The notes under the pieces were generated by a model. That model had not been told where the DNA came from. It ran no database searches and was given only the letters and a program-made list of their open reading frames with translations. Position numbers and translations under genes: made by a program. Below are positions 27,311-36,715 of a stretch of 64,000 nt of DNA, piece after piece. Each line of letters opens with the position of its first letter. The stretch's first letter is position 1. Source of the DNA: Acidobacteriota bacterium (lineage in GTDB: Bacteria > Acidobacteriota > Blastocatellia > Chloracidobacteriales > Chloracidobacteriaceae); contig JACQXX010000136.1 in NCBI GenBank assembly GCA_016208495.1, positions 1 through 64,000 on the forward strand. The letters are read 5' to 3'.

Positions 27311-28492
27311 TTAAAGACATTCAACCGCGAGCGCGACCGCATTGCCTCCGCCAAGGCAGAGGGAAGCGACACCACGTTTGGCACCACGGTCTTTCAGGGC
27401 GTGCAACAGTGTGACCAGCACACGGGCACCGCTGGCACCAATCGGGTGACCGAGAGCAACCGCACCGCCGTTGACATTAACTTTGGCTGGATCGGCGCCG
27501 ATTTCACGAGTGACGGCGACAGCCTGGGCGGAAAATGCTTCGTTGAGTTCAAACAAATCCACGTCATCGAGCTTCCAGCCAGCTTTGGCAATCACTTTTT
27601 TCACGGCTTCGACCGGGGCCATCATGACCAGTTTCGGATCAACACCGCTCATGGCCTGGGCGACAATGCGCGCCATCGGCGCCCGACCAAGTGCTGTGGC
27701 CTGGTGTTCTGATGTGACGACAACGGCGGCGCCGCCGTCATTGATGCTGGAGGCATTGCCGGCGGTAACGCTTCCATCCTTTTTGAAGGCCGGTCTGAGT
27801 TTGACCAGACTGCTGGCGGTGGTGTCGGCGCGTGGGCCTTCGTCGGCGCTAAACACAATCGGATCGCCTTTTTTCTGCTGAATTGAGACTGTTTGAATTT
27901 CGGTTGTGAACTTCCCGGCGCTGGCGGCAGCGACGGCTTTGGCGTGTGAACTGGCGGCAAAATTGTCCTGGTCTTCGCGGGTGACGCTATAATGCTCGGC
28001 GACATATTCACCGGTATTGCCCATGTGCCAGTTGTCAAAGGCGCACCACAACCCATCCTGGATCATGGAATCAATGATTTCACCGTGTCCCAGGCGGTAG
28101 CCATCGCGGGCCCGCTGGAGAAGGTATGGAGCATTGGTCATGGATTCCATCCCGCCGGCAACCACAAACTGGGCGTCTCCAGCTTGAATGGACTGCGCTG
28201 CGAGCATCACCGAACGCAGCCCGGAACCGCAGACCTGATTGACGGTTAACGCGGCGACCGTGGTCGGACATCCGGCGCCGAGTGCTGCCTGACGAGCCGG
28301 GTTCTGACCCAACCCAGCCTGGAGCACATTGCCCATGACGACTTCGTCAACCTGGGCGGCATCAATGCCAGCCCGTTCAATGGCGGCACGGACTGCCAGT
28401 GCGCCTAATTCCGGCGCGCGAAATGATTTAAGACTTCCTTGAAACTTGCCGATTGGCAAACGAACTGCACTTAGAATGACTGGATAACTCAT
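27311..28492 (-). CDS. Acetyl-CoA C-acetyltransferase (thiolase)
   Basis: At 393 residues this is a full-length type II thiolase. The catalytic residues are C88 ([11 protein letters not shown], acyl acceptor), H349 ([12 protein letters not shown]) and C379 (SLCLGGGNA, general base). Thiolases condense two acetyl-CoA to acetoacetyl-CoA, or cleave 3-ketoacyl-CoA in beta-oxidation. Length and the NHMG loop fit acetoacetyl-CoA thiolases (AtoB/PhaA), but chain-length preference cannot be read from sequence. No other beta-oxidation or polyhydroxyalkanoate gene is adjacent apart from the degenerate crotonase at 44.8 kb. A GACTACT element lies just upstream. Confidence 0.93.
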   Translation of the reverse strand: MSYPVILSAVRLPIGKFQGSLKSFRAPELGALAVRAAIERAGIDAAQVDEVVMGNVLQAGLGQNPARQAALGAGCPTTVAALTVNQVCGSGLRSVMLAAQSIQAGDAQFVVAGGMESMTNAPYLLQRARDGYRLGHGEIIDSMIQDGLWCAFDNWHMGNTGEYVAEHYSVTREDQDNFAASSHAKAVAAASAGKFTTEIQTVSIQQKKGDPIVFSADEGPRADTTASSLVKLRPAFKKDGSVTAGNASSINDGGAAVVVTSEHQATALGRAPMARIVAQAMSGVDPKLVMMAPVEAVKKVIAKAGWKLDDVDLFELNEAFSAQAVAVTREIGADPAKVNVNGGAVALGHPIGASGARVLVTLLHALKDRGAKRGVASLCLGGGNAVALAVECL

Positions 28493-28522
28493 ATGATGTT
28501 GGTACCTCTGGATGATTTGAGT

Positions 28523-28800
28523 CCATAGTCAGTAGTCAGTAGTTGATGAGTCAGTAGTCAGTAGTTGATGAGTCAGTGGTCAGTAGTCAGTAGACAAAAC
28601 CCGGATCGTTGAATCCGTGGAATTCTTAAAAAGAATTGTTTCTAAATAACTCAAATCGAACCAAATAAGCTTGACACAGGTTCCAGGACTCCAACACTCG
28701 ACTACTGACTACTGACTACTGACTACTGACTACTGACTACTGACTACTGACTACTGACTACTGACTACTGACTACTGACTACTGACTACTGACTACTGAC
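28523..28800. mobile_element. GACTACT-flanked element, copy D1
   Basis: Left arm AGTCAGT-type words (to about 28593) face a right arm of about 14 tandem GACTACT units (28700-28800). Between them is a 106-base core that recurs, about 85% identical by eye, in copy D2 at 52.6 kb. The core holds a small palindrome (AATTCTTAAAAAGAATT) and a -35-like TTGACA. The right end is seven bases from the glgC stop codon. Confidence 0.75.
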
Positions 28801-28807
28801 GAATTAT

Positions 28808-30085
28808 CTACACCACTGTCCCATCTGGAACAACAGCGCATTTCGGGATGATGATGATGCCATCCCGGATGACGTAATTTTCAGCCGTGGCTTCCTGAAC
28901 GCCTTTGTCATTTAACAACTGGACGTTATTTCCAATGCGGGCATCCTTGTCAATGATGGCTCGCTTGATGGTACAGTTGTGACCAATGCCGATATTTGGC
29001 TGGTTGGTTTCTTTATTGCGGCGCATTTCATCAATTGATTCATAATCATCCGCACCCATCATCAACACATGGTCGAGCCGGGAGCCGCTTTCAATGCGGC
29101 TGCGGATTCCAACCACGGAGCGTCGGATGATGGCTTCGTTGATGATGCAGCCTTCACAGATAATGGAGTCATGCGTTTGAGCATTGCGAATCTTGGTGCC
29201 AGGCAGAAACCGTGGCCGGGTGTAGATTTGCTTGCGGGTGTCAAAGAAATTGAAGCGGGGCAACACATCGGTGAGTTCGATATTGGCCCGGAAAAAGGCT
29301 CCAATCGTTCCGATGTCTTCCCAATACCCTTTGAACAGATAACTGCTCACTTTATAGTTATGAATTGCTGTTGGAATCACCTCGCGGCCAAAGTCAATTC
29401 GATCCTGCTGGTTGAGCAAGTCTTCGAGCACCTGCATGTTGAACACGTAAATCCCCATGGAGGCCAGATAGGGCCGCAATTCAGCTTCTTCGGGTGACAG
29501 TCCCATCAGTTCCGTATTGACGCGCATGCTTTCCAGCGCCTCACCTTTGGGTTTTTCCTTGAACTCGACGATTTTTCCGGTGTCGTCAACTTTGAGCAGG
29601 CCAAATTCCGAGGCTTCTTCAGGCGGCACCGCCGTCACTGAAACCGTCACATCAGCGTTGGCGTCCCAATGGGCATTGATGAATTTGGAATAATCCATTT
29701 TGTACAGGTGGTCACCCGACAAAATGATGATGGTGTCAGCCCCGACATCTTTGATATGACGGAAGTTCTGCCGAACGGCATCCGCCGTGCCTTGAAACCA
29801 GTGCGGGTTGTCAGGGGTTTGTTCGGCGGCCAGAATATCCACAAACCCCGAGGAAAACTGACTGAAGCGAAAGGTTCGGGCAATGTGGCGATTGAGTGAA
29901 GCCGAGTTAAATTGCGTCAGGATGTAGATTTTGATGATTCCAGAATTGATGCAATTACTTACCGGTATATCAATTAAGCGATACTTCCCGCCAAGCGGAA
30001 CGGCGGGTTTTGATCGTTCGTGGGTGAGAGGAAAGAGCCGCGTTCCTTGACCGCCTCCCAAAATCACAGCCAGTACATTGTCCAT
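28808..30085 (-). CDS. glgC: Glucose-1-phosphate adenylyltransferase (ADP-glucose synthase)
   Basis: GlgC makes ADP-glucose from ATP and glucose-1-phosphate, the committed step of glycogen synthesis. The N-terminus has the nucleotide-binding [12 protein letters not shown], then [20 protein letters not shown], the substrate region [10 protein letters not shown], and a C-terminal left-handed beta-helix with hexapeptide repeats ([21 protein letters not shown]). The Met at 30085 is chosen because the family begins just before the nucleotide loop; an upstream in-frame Met would add 38 unrelated residues. GGAGG lies 12 bases upstream. It is divergent from recG. No other glg genes are nearby. Allosteric activator specificity is not predictable here. 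Confidence 0.95.
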   Translation of the reverse strand: MDNVLAVILGGGQGTRLFPLTHERSKPAVPLGGKYRLIDIPVSNCINSGIIKIYILTQFNSASLNRHIARTFRFSQFSSGFVDILAAEQTPDNPHWFQGTADAVRQNFRHIKDVGADTIIILSGDHLYKMDYSKFINAHWDANADVTVSVTAVPPEEASEFGLLKVDDTGKIVEFKEKPKGEALESMRVNTELMGLSPEEAELRPYLASMGIYVFNMQVLEDLLNQQDRIDFGREVIPTAIHNYKVSSYLFKGYWEDIGTIGAFFRANIELTDVLPRFNFFDTRKQIYTRPRFLPGTKIRNAQTHDSIICEGCIINEAIIRRSVVGIRSRIESGSRLDHVLMMGADDYESIDEMRRNKETNQPNIGIGHNCTIKRAIIDKDARIGNNVQLLNDKGVQEATAENYVIRDGIIIIPKCAVVPDGTVV

Positions 30086-30230
30086 AGAGAAGAGATGCCT
30101 CCAGAAAAAAGATGCGTGGATTCGTGAACGGAGCTTGGGTATTGTTGGAAAAACTGAGACGCTCACCTGATCGGATGATTGGGCTGCATCCTTTACCATT
30201 CGCCTTTACCTGTCAAGGAAAAGAACAGAA

Positions 30231-32399
30231 ATGCTGACACTTGCCACACCACTTGCGGAGTTGCACCTGTACCTGCCGCGTGTCGGGAAAAAAACAGCCA
30301 CCAAACTGGCTACGGAAGTGGCTGAACTCCTGGAAATGACGGATCTGGCTGACCCGACGGTTGAGGATTTGTTGTACTACCTGCCGTTTCGCTATGAAGA
30401 CCGCGCCCAGTTGATGAGCAGCAAAAACCTGGCTGATGGAATGAAGGCGGCCCTCGAAGTCGAACTGACGACCACGGAATATGCCCCCATTCGAACCAAA
30501 ACCGGGCGGGCGCTTTCGATTTTTCAAATCACGGGCCTGGATTCGGCTGGTCGCTTACGCGCCATGTGGTGGAATCAGCCATATTTGACCAATGTCTTTG
30601 AAAAGGGGCAACGGGTGGTTTTCTACGGCGAATGGAAATACTCAAACCGGCACAATTGCTTTCAAATCGAAAATCCAGAGTATGAAATTTTGAATGAGAC
30701 GTCGGACACCGCAAGCGAATTTGACGATGCCGGAACGATTCACACTGGACGGCGAGTGCCGATTTACCGCAAGCTGGGATCGTTTCGAACCCGGGCCCTG
30801 CGCACGATCATGTTTCGCATGCTGGAACAGCTCACCGAAGCTGGCGAGGAGTGGGTGCCAGAATCATTGATGCAGCGCTATGGTTTTCCATCCCGGCTGG
30901 ATGCCTTTCGGCAGGTTCACTTTCCAGCGATGGATCACTGGCTTGATGAGTATCAGTGTGGTCGTTCAAAGGCTCACGCCCGGTTGGCGACTGAAGAATT
31001 CTTGCTCCTGGCTGTGGCGCTCAACCGCCGCCGACTGGCCCTGCGCGAGACGACAAAAGGCACGGCGATGACGGTCAATGACCACATTCGCGAGGCGGTT
31101 CGGCGAGTATTGCCTTTTAAACCAACCAATGCCCAAAAACGGGTGATTCGGGAAATTGTGCTCGATATGACCTCGCCGCACCCAATGAATCGGCTGCTGC
31201 AAGGCGATGTCGGCGCTGGGAAAACGATGGTGGCGCTCCAGGCCATGATGGTGGCCATTGAAAACGGCTACCAGGTGGCGATGATGGCGCCGACGGAAAT
31301 CCTGGTCGAGCAGCATGCTTTGAATTTGAAACGCTATCTCAAAGACACCAGCTATCGGGTTGAAAGTTTGACGGGCCGGTTAAAGCCAAAAGAAAAACTG
31401 GCGCTCCGCGAAACGATTGCCGGCGGGGAAGTTGATCTGGTGATTGGGACTCAGGCGCTGATCCAGGAAAGTACCCGGTTTGCCCGCCTGGGACTGGTCG
31501 TGATTGATGAACAGCACCGGTTTGGCGTGATTCAACGGACGGCGCTTTCACAACGCGGTCTGCAGCCGGATGTCCTGGTGATGACGGCAACGCCCATTCC
31601 ACGTTCGCTGGCCATGACAGCCTATGGCGATCTGGACATTTCCGTGCTCGATGAACTTCCACCAGGGCGGCAGCCGATCCGGACAGCCATCCGTACCAAT
31701 GCGGAACGTGAAAAGGTCTACGCTTTTCTGCGGCGGGAAGCGGCTGAAGGGCGTCAGGTCTATATTGTGTTTCCACTGGTTGAAGAGTCTGAAAAGATGG
31801 ATCTCAAGGCTGCCACCCAGGCGGCTGAAGAATTACAAACCGAGATTTTTCCAACGCTCAAAATTGGGCTGCTCCACGGAAAAATGAAATCAGTGGAAAA
31901 AGAAGCCGTGATGACTGCCTTTTCCGCCGGGGAAACCCAAATTCTGGTCTCAACCACCGTGATTGAAGTCGGCATTGACGTGCCGAATTCGTCAGTCATG
32001 GTCATTGAGCATCCCGAACGGTTTGGGCTGGCTCAGTTGCACCAGCTTCGAGGGCGAATTGGACGTGGGGCGGCCAAATCCTATTGTATTTTGATGCTGG
32101 CGCCGAAAACCTCCCAGGAGGCCCGAGACCGGCTGGAATTGTTTGCTGCTTCAAGCGACGGGTTTGTGATTGCCGAAAAAGACCTTGAACTGCGCGGCCC
32201 CGGCGAGGTATTCGGCACCCGACAGTCCGGTGTTCCACTCTTTCGGGTTGGAAATATCGTGCGTGACCGCGACTGGCTGGAAACCGCCCAGCAAACGGCG
32301 CGTGATCTGATGCGCGAGCATCCGCATTCACGTGAAGTGCTGCGACTGGTTGAGCTTTCCCAGCTTCGTTATCCCCAGGCGGAGCAGCAGTTGCATTGA
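30231..32399 (+). CDS. recG: ATP-dependent DNA helicase RecG
   Basis: RecG remodels stalled replication forks and branches Holliday junctions. The 722 residues contain an N-terminal wedge/OB domain (YYLPFRYEDRAQ; TGRALSIFQITGLD), Walker A GDVGAGKT starting at residue 325, the Walker B-like DEQHRFG (from residue 426), motif III TATPIPRSLA, and the C-terminal helicase half ending with the TRG-type region (ELRGPGEVFGTRQSG). Spacing and length are typical. It stands alone, divergent from glgC, with aspS 160 bases downstream in the same direction. Confidence 0.96.
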   Translation: MLTLATPLAELHLYLPRVGKKTATKLATEVAELLEMTDLADPTVEDLLYYLPFRYEDRAQLMSSKNLADGMKAALEVELTTTEYAPIRTKTGRALSIFQITGLDSAGRLRAMWWNQPYLTNVFEKGQRVVFYGEWKYSNRHNCFQIENPEYEILNETSDTASEFDDAGTIHTGRRVPIYRKLGSFRTRALRTIMFRMLEQLTEAGEEWVPESLMQRYGFPSRLDAFRQVHFPAMDHWLDEYQCGRSKAHARLATEEFLLLAVALNRRRLALRETTKGTAMTVNDHIREAVRRVLPFKPTNAQKRVIREIVLDMTSPHPMNRLLQGDVGAGKTMVALQAMMVAIENGYQVAMMAPTEILVEQHALNLKRYLKDTSYRVESLTGRLKPKEKLALRETIAGGEVDLVIGTQALIQESTRFARLGLVVIDEQHRFGVIQRTALSQRGLQPDVLVMTATPIPRSLAMTAYGDLDISVLDELPPGRQPIRTAIRTNAEREKVYAFLRREAAEGRQVYIVFPLVEESEKMDLKAATQAAEELQTEIFPTLKIGLLHGKMKSVEKEAVMTAFSAGETQILVSTTVIEVGIDVPNSSVMVIEHPERFGLAQLHQLRGRIGRGAAKSYCILMLAPKTSQEARDRLELFAASSDGFVIAEKDLELRGPGEVFGTRQSGVPLFRVGNIVRDRDWLETAQQTARDLMREHPHSREVLRLVELSQLRYPQAEQQLH

Positions 32400-32563
32400 C
32401 CGCTTGGTTACCAGTTTTCGCCCTGCGGGCGATAGCCGTCAGTCTTCAGCCCCCAGCCCTGGTTTTTCAGCCCAATGTTTTCAGCCCTGGACGCCTTCCC
32501 GCCCCACAAGGTATCATTGCCGTTTTCCCATTTTCTTATCCAGATTAGACGCAAAGGAAGAGT

Positions 32564-34363
32564 ATGTTGGACCATTTAGGAGACTTAAAACGCTCCCACT
32601 ATTGTGGGGAACTGCGCAAAGAACACGTTGGCCAGCGGGTAACACTCATGGGGTGGGTGACCCGCCGCCGTGATCACGGACCACTCACGTTTGTTGATCT
32701 TCGCGACCGCGAAGGGTTTGTTCAGGTCGTGTTTAATGAGGACCGTGAGGGTGGCGCCGCCCATGCGAAGGCCAAAAATGTACGCAATGAATATGTGATT
32801 GCCGTCAGCGGCGAAGTCGTGCTGCGTTCCCCGGACCGGATCAATCCAAAAATTGTGACCGGCGAACTCGAAGTCCAGGTTGATGCGCTCTTTATTTTAA
32901 ATGATGCGAAAACGCCTCCGATTCCGCTGGATGAAGACAAAGGCGCGGCCAGTGCTTCTGAAGATTTGCGGCTGAAATATCGCTATCTGGATCTACGCCG
33001 GCCCAGCCTCCAGGCCAACATCCGGTTGCGCCACAAGATCACTTCGGCAATTCGTAGTTATATGGATCGTCAGGGGTTCCTTGAAATTGAAACCCCATGT
33101 TTGATTCGTTCGACACCAGAAGGCGCCCGCGATTTTATCGTTCCGAGTCGTCTACACGCCGGCGAATTTTACGCCCTGCCACAGTCGCCACAGTTGTTCA
33201 AGCAGTTGTTGATGATCAGCGGGTTTGATCGGTACTTTCAGATTGTGCGCTGCTTCCGGGATGAAGACCTGCGGGCTGACCGGCAACCGGAATTTACCCA
33301 GCTTGACGTGGAAATGTCATTTCCACAGATGGAAACTGTGTTTGAAGCGATGGAAGGGCTGATGGCTGAATTGTGCGCGATCAATGGAATTCCGCTTTCG
33401 TTGCCAATTCCTCGGATGACCTATGACGAAGCCATGCGACGTTATGGCTCGGATAAACCTGACACCCGATTTGGCATGGAGCTGATTGATCTGGCACAAA
33501 CGGTTGAAGGCACAGACTTTGTCCCGTACAAAGCGGCACTCCAGCAGGGTGGGCACGTCAAAGCCATCACCGTCAAAGGCCGGGCTGATTATTCACGCAA
33601 AGCGATTGATACCTTTACCGAGTGGCTGCGCAAAGATTTCAAAGCCGGTGGGTTGGGCTATATCAAAGTGCTGGCCGAAGGGCCGAATTCGCCGCTGACC
33701 AAAGGGCTTGGCGAAGAACTCATCAACCGGATCGTGGCTGCGGCTGGTGCCGAAACCGGTGACATGGTGTTTATCGTGGCTGGCAATGCCGGTACGGTGG
33801 CCGCCGCGTTGAGCGCCTTGCGGTTGGAAATCGGCAAACAGGAAAAACTCTATGATCCAAAACAGTATAACCTGTTGTGGGTGACAGAGTTCCCAATGTT
33901 TGAATTCAACGGTGAAGATGGTCGCTGGTACGCGATGCACCATCCGTTTACCTCGCCACGTGACGAAGACCTGCACCTGCTCGATGAGGAAGACGCCGAT
34001 TTGAGCATAATGCGGGCCAAAGCCTATGATCTGGTGATGAATGGAGTCGAAGTCGGCGGAGGCTCAATCAGAATCCATCGTCAGGACGTACAGCAGAAAA
34101 TCTTTAAAACGCTTGGATTTACGGATGAAGACGCCCGCCGCCGGTTTGGGTTCTTTATGGATGCCCTGAGCTATGGTACACCGCCACACGGAGGCATCGC
34201 CCTTGGTCTGGACCGGCTGGTGATGCTCTTTGCCAATGAACCGTCTATCCGCGAGGTGATGGCTTTCCCCAAGACAGCCAGTGCTTCGGACCTGATGTGC
34301 GAATCACCCAGCACGGTTGATCCCGCTCAACTCAAGGAATTGCGGTTGAAGATTGATCGTTAA
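32564..34363 (+). CDS. aspS: Aspartyl-tRNA synthetase (bacterial type)
   Basis: Charges tRNA with aspartate. The N-terminal OB anticodon-binding domain (GWVTRRRDHGP) is followed by class II motif 1, motif 2 (FRDEDLRADRQPEFTQLD, from residue 231), the bacterial GAD insertion domain (about 290-430) and motif 3 (GIALGLDRLVMLF, about 543). The 599 residues are normal. The RRRDHG loop has His where discriminating enzymes tend to carry Leu, a feature of non-discriminating AspRS that also charges tRNA-Asn (inference; depends on gatCAB elsewhere). AAGGAAG precedes the ATG. A terminator follows the stop. Confidence 0.96.
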   Translation: MLDHLGDLKRSHYCGELRKEHVGQRVTLMGWVTRRRDHGPLTFVDLRDREGFVQVVFNEDREGGAAHAKAKNVRNEYVIAVSGEVVLRSPDRINPKIVTGELEVQVDALFILNDAKTPPIPLDEDKGAASASEDLRLKYRYLDLRRPSLQANIRLRHKITSAIRSYMDRQGFLEIETPCLIRSTPEGARDFIVPSRLHAGEFYALPQSPQLFKQLLMISGFDRYFQIVRCFRDEDLRADRQPEFTQLDVEMSFPQMETVFEAMEGLMAELCAINGIPLSLPIPRMTYDEAMRRYGSDKPDTRFGMELIDLAQTVEGTDFVPYKAALQQGGHVKAITVKGRADYSRKAIDTFTEWLRKDFKAGGLGYIKVLAEGPNSPLTKGLGEELINRIVAAAGAETGDMVFIVAGNAGTVAAALSALRLEIGKQEKLYDPKQYNLLWVTEFPMFEFNGEDGRWYAMHHPFTSPRDEDLHLLDEEDADLSIMRAKAYDLVMNGVEVGGGSIRIHRQDVQQKIFKTLGFTDEDARRRFGFFMDALSYGTPPHGGIALGLDRLVMLFANEPSIREVMAFPKTASASDLMCESPSTVDPAQLKELRLKIDR

Positions 34364-34382
34364 TTTTTTGCCAGATATCGTG

Positions 34383-34443
34383 CCTGCTGCGGAAGTTTTG
34401 GTTTCAACCCGTGAAACCCATTTTTGCAGCAGGTTTTGTTTTT
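34383..34443 (+). terminator. Probable rho-independent terminator of aspS
   Basis: CCTGCTGC (34383) pairs with GCAGCAGG (34426-34433), with an inner GGTTTC/GAAACC stem, followed by TTTTGTTTTT. Confidence 0.72.
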
Positions 34444-34510
34444 GGCACAGATCATTTCACGAGGGGCGGATGAGAAAGACAAAAGGGACCGAAAGGACGA
34501 AAATTCAAAA

Positions 34511-34566
34511 ACCCTGAACCCTGAGTCCTGATTTCCAAACCCTGAACCCCGAACCCCGAACCCTGT
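34511..34566 (-). repeat. TGAACCC-type heptamer words
   Basis: Degenerate CCCTGAA/CCCCGAA words fill the space just before the methyltransferase start. This is the same family as the GGGTTCA arrays elsewhere. Confidence 0.65.
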
Positions 34567-34592
34567 TTTTCAACCCCTGACCCCTGATTTCC

Positions 34593-35390
34593 ATGTCGTT
34601 CCTCGATTATTTTTCTGGACATTCTGATTTGTATCGGTCGGCCCGGCCAACCTACCCGGACGAACTCTTTGCCTGGATTGCTTCGCACGCACCAGGGCGT
34701 GAGCGTGTCTGGGATTGCGCCACCGGGAATGGACAGGCGGCGGCTGGGTTGGCCCGGCATTTTGAAATGGTTTTGGCCACGGATGCGAGCGCCAGACAGC
34801 TTGCCAACGCGGTTCAGGTCAGCAATGTAACCTACTCGCTGCAACCGGCTGAAAATACACATTTTCCTGACAATTATTTTGATGCGGTGTGTGTGGCGCA
34901 GGCACTTCACTGGTTTGATCATGACCGGTTTTATCCGGAGGTGCACCGGGTGTTGAGACCAGGCGGTATTTTCGCCGCCTGGGTGTATAGTGAAGTGTTC
35001 GTTCATTCGATGATTGATCCAATTCTACAGGAGTGGATTATCACGGTGATTGCTCCGTACTGGTCGCCTCAGAATGTCCATTCGCACAATGGCTACCGTG
35101 ATTTACCCTTTCCTTTTGAACCAGTTGAAGCGCCGCGATTTGCGATTTGCGTTGACTGGAACTTGCCGCAGTTGATGGCTTTTATTGAGACCTGGTCGGC
35201 GACGCAAAAGCTTATTTCCGAGCAGGGAACTGGTTTTTTGGAACTGGCGGCAACGGAAATCGCTGAACAATGGGGAGATCCAGCGAGCCTTCGACGAGTT
35301 GAAATGCCGATTGCACTACGGCTGGGGCGCATTGGGGGGCAGGGGCCAGGGGGCAGGGATCAGGGAAATCCAATTTTTCCAGTTCGTTAA
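34593..35390 (+). CDS. Class I SAM-dependent methyltransferase
   Basis: The 265 residues show a Methyltransf_11-type Rossmann domain: motif I VWDCATGNGQAA (residues about 45-56), acidic loop ATDASARQL, motif II DNYFDAVCVAQALHWFD and motif III VLRPGGIFAAW. The substrate is unknown; relatives act on small molecules or lipids. The last 18 residues (GGQGPGGRDQGNPIFPVR) are encoded by GGGGCAGG-type word-repeat DNA, suggesting the original stop was lost and the frame now runs into a repeat. There is no clear ribosome-binding site because repeat DNA abuts the start. Confidence 0.85.
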   Translation: MSFLDYFSGHSDLYRSARPTYPDELFAWIASHAPGRERVWDCATGNGQAAAGLARHFEMVLATDASARQLANAVQVSNVTYSLQPAENTHFPDNYFDAVCVAQALHWFDHDRFYPEVHRVLRPGGIFAAWVYSEVFVHSMIDPILQEWIITVIAPYWSPQNVHSHNGYRDLPFPFEPVEAPRFAICVDWNLPQLMAFIETWSATQKLISEQGTGFLELAATEIAEQWGDPASLRRVEMPIALRLGRIGGQGPGGRDQGNPIFPVR

Positions 35391-35412
35391 CCTCTTCACA
35401 CTGGAGTTCTCC

Positions 35413-36153
35413 ATGTCAGAAACGAAACCATCACTCTCAAAGGCCGAAGACCCATTTACTGAACTTTATTTTGCCAATCCAGCGATCTGGGCGATTGTCT
35501 TGCTGCCAGGGGTGTTTTTGGGAATGACCGCTATTTTCCTGATTGCGATGTGGGACCGGTTGCCGGGACGGTGGGTAATTCATTGGGGTGCCTCCGGCCA
35601 GCCAGATGGCTGGGCGACCAAAACACCGTTCTGGGTATTTTTCCCGATTGTTTTTGGGTTTGGGTTGTGGTTGCTAATCAATTGTCTGGGATGGATTACC
35701 GGGACGCTCCTGCGCAAGCACAAAACACTGCCGGTTGATGCGGCTGCTGAGCTGGCGGTGGCCAATATGGTGTTGATTCACACCCTGGCGGCGGGACTGG
35801 CCAGTGTGTTTATGATTCTGGCCGTCTGGTTGCCGCTTGGACGACCCGACAACCCAACCGGAATGATCCTGGTGATCGTTGGCATCCTGGCGCTGGCCAT
35901 GGTGAGTGGCATTCGACGGTTGGGGACAGTCATTCGGTCGCTTCACCAGCGAAAAATCCCTGGGCTGGAAGGGTATACCGGTGTGCTCTATCGCAATCCG
36001 AATGACCCGCATTTGTGGGTGCCAAAGCTTTCGGGGCTTGGCTACACGATCAACTTTGCGCATCCCAAAGGCTGGCTGGTATTTCTGGCCATGATTGGAA
36101 TTCCCTTGCTCATTGTACTGGGCACTATTTTGTTGCTCGCTTCGGCGAGATAG
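35413..36153 (+). CDS. DUF1648/DUF5808-type membrane protein
   Basis: Residues 22-50 form a membrane helix, then the DUF1648 motif WVIHWGASGQPDGWATK, then four more helices (FFPIVFGFGLWLLINCLGW; HTLAAGLASVFMILAVWL; GMILVIVGILALAMV; FLAMIGIPLLIVLGTILLL). A cytosolic loop carries the DUF5808-like pattern YRNPNDPHLWVPKLSGLGYTINF. Relatives are SdpI-like membrane proteins of uncertain role. The Met at 35413 is chosen because the upstream in-frame codons overlap the methyltransferase gene. The phosphatase starts 15 bases after its stop, so the two are probably cotranscribed. Confidence 0.78.
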   Translation: MSETKPSLSKAEDPFTELYFANPAIWAIVLLPGVFLGMTAIFLIAMWDRLPGRWVIHWGASGQPDGWATKTPFWVFFPIVFGFGLWLLINCLGWITGTLLRKHKTLPVDAAAELAVANMVLIHTLAAGLASVFMILAVWLPLGRPDNPTGMILVIVGILALAMVSGIRRLGTVIRSLHQRKIPGLEGYTGVLYRNPNDPHLWVPKLSGLGYTINFAHPKGWLVFLAMIGIPLLIVLGTILLLASAR

Positions 36154-36167
36154 AAAGTTGGTTGGCT

Positions 36168-36641
36168 ATGGTGAGTGTGCTCTTTGTGTGTACTGGAAAT
36201 ATTTGCCGGTCGCCGTCGGCAGAAGGTGTCTTTCAGTATCTGGTTGATACGGCTGGCCTTAGTGAACAGATCGAAGTGGATTCAGCCGGGACGCACGATT
36301 ATCACGCTGGTGAACCGCCGGATCGTCGTTCGCAACAGGCAGCAGCCCGTCGAGGCTACAATTTAAGCCACTTGCGCGCGCGCGAAGTCGAACGCGGCGA
36401 TTTTCAGCGGTTTGATTATCTGGTAGCGATGGACCAGGGGCATTATCGCTACTTACGCGCACTCTGCCCACGCGGTCTTGATCACAAAGTAAAGCTTTTC
36501 CTGGACTTTGCTCCGCATTTGAATCTCAAGGATGTACCTGATCCCTACTATGGCGGCGCCCATGGCTTTGAAAACGTGCTCAATTTAATCGAAGAAGCCG
36601 CTCGCGGCCTGCTGGCGGAGATTCAGGAAAACCATTTATAG
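36168..36641 (+). CDS. Low-molecular-weight protein-tyrosine phosphatase
   Basis: The 157-residue protein starts with the P-loop FVCTGNICRS (C8 nucleophile, R14) and has the general acid in DPYY (D125). Bacterial members dephosphorylate tyrosine kinases of exopolysaccharide export, or arginine-phosphorylated proteins in the YwlE branch; a Thr follows C8 here, as in many tyrosine- and arginine-phosphatases, so the class is not settled. The ATG at 36168 is the only start leaving the P-loop at the N-terminus. It shares an operon with the DUF1648 protein. No BY-kinase gene is nearby. Confidence 0.9.
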   Translation: MVSVLFVCTGNICRSPSAEGVFQYLVDTAGLSEQIEVDSAGTHDYHAGEPPDRRSQQAAARRGYNLSHLRAREVERGDFQRFDYLVAMDQGHYRYLRALCPRGLDHKVKLFLDFAPHLNLKDVPDPYYGGAHGFENVLNLIEEAARGLLAEIQENHL

Positions 36642-36715
36642 ATCGGGGCCTGGGGCTGGAGACATCGGGCCTGGGCCTGAGAAAGACGGCTTGAGCTTAA
36701 AATGGAAGGAATGAC

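Noticed and set aside
28700-28800. GACTACT tandem array considered as a CRISPR array
   Set aside because: Repeats are 7 bp with no spacers and no cas genes nearby.
30086-30199. N-terminal extension of GlgC
   Set aside because: GlgC family members start just before [12 protein letters not shown]; the extra 38 residues show no conservation pattern.
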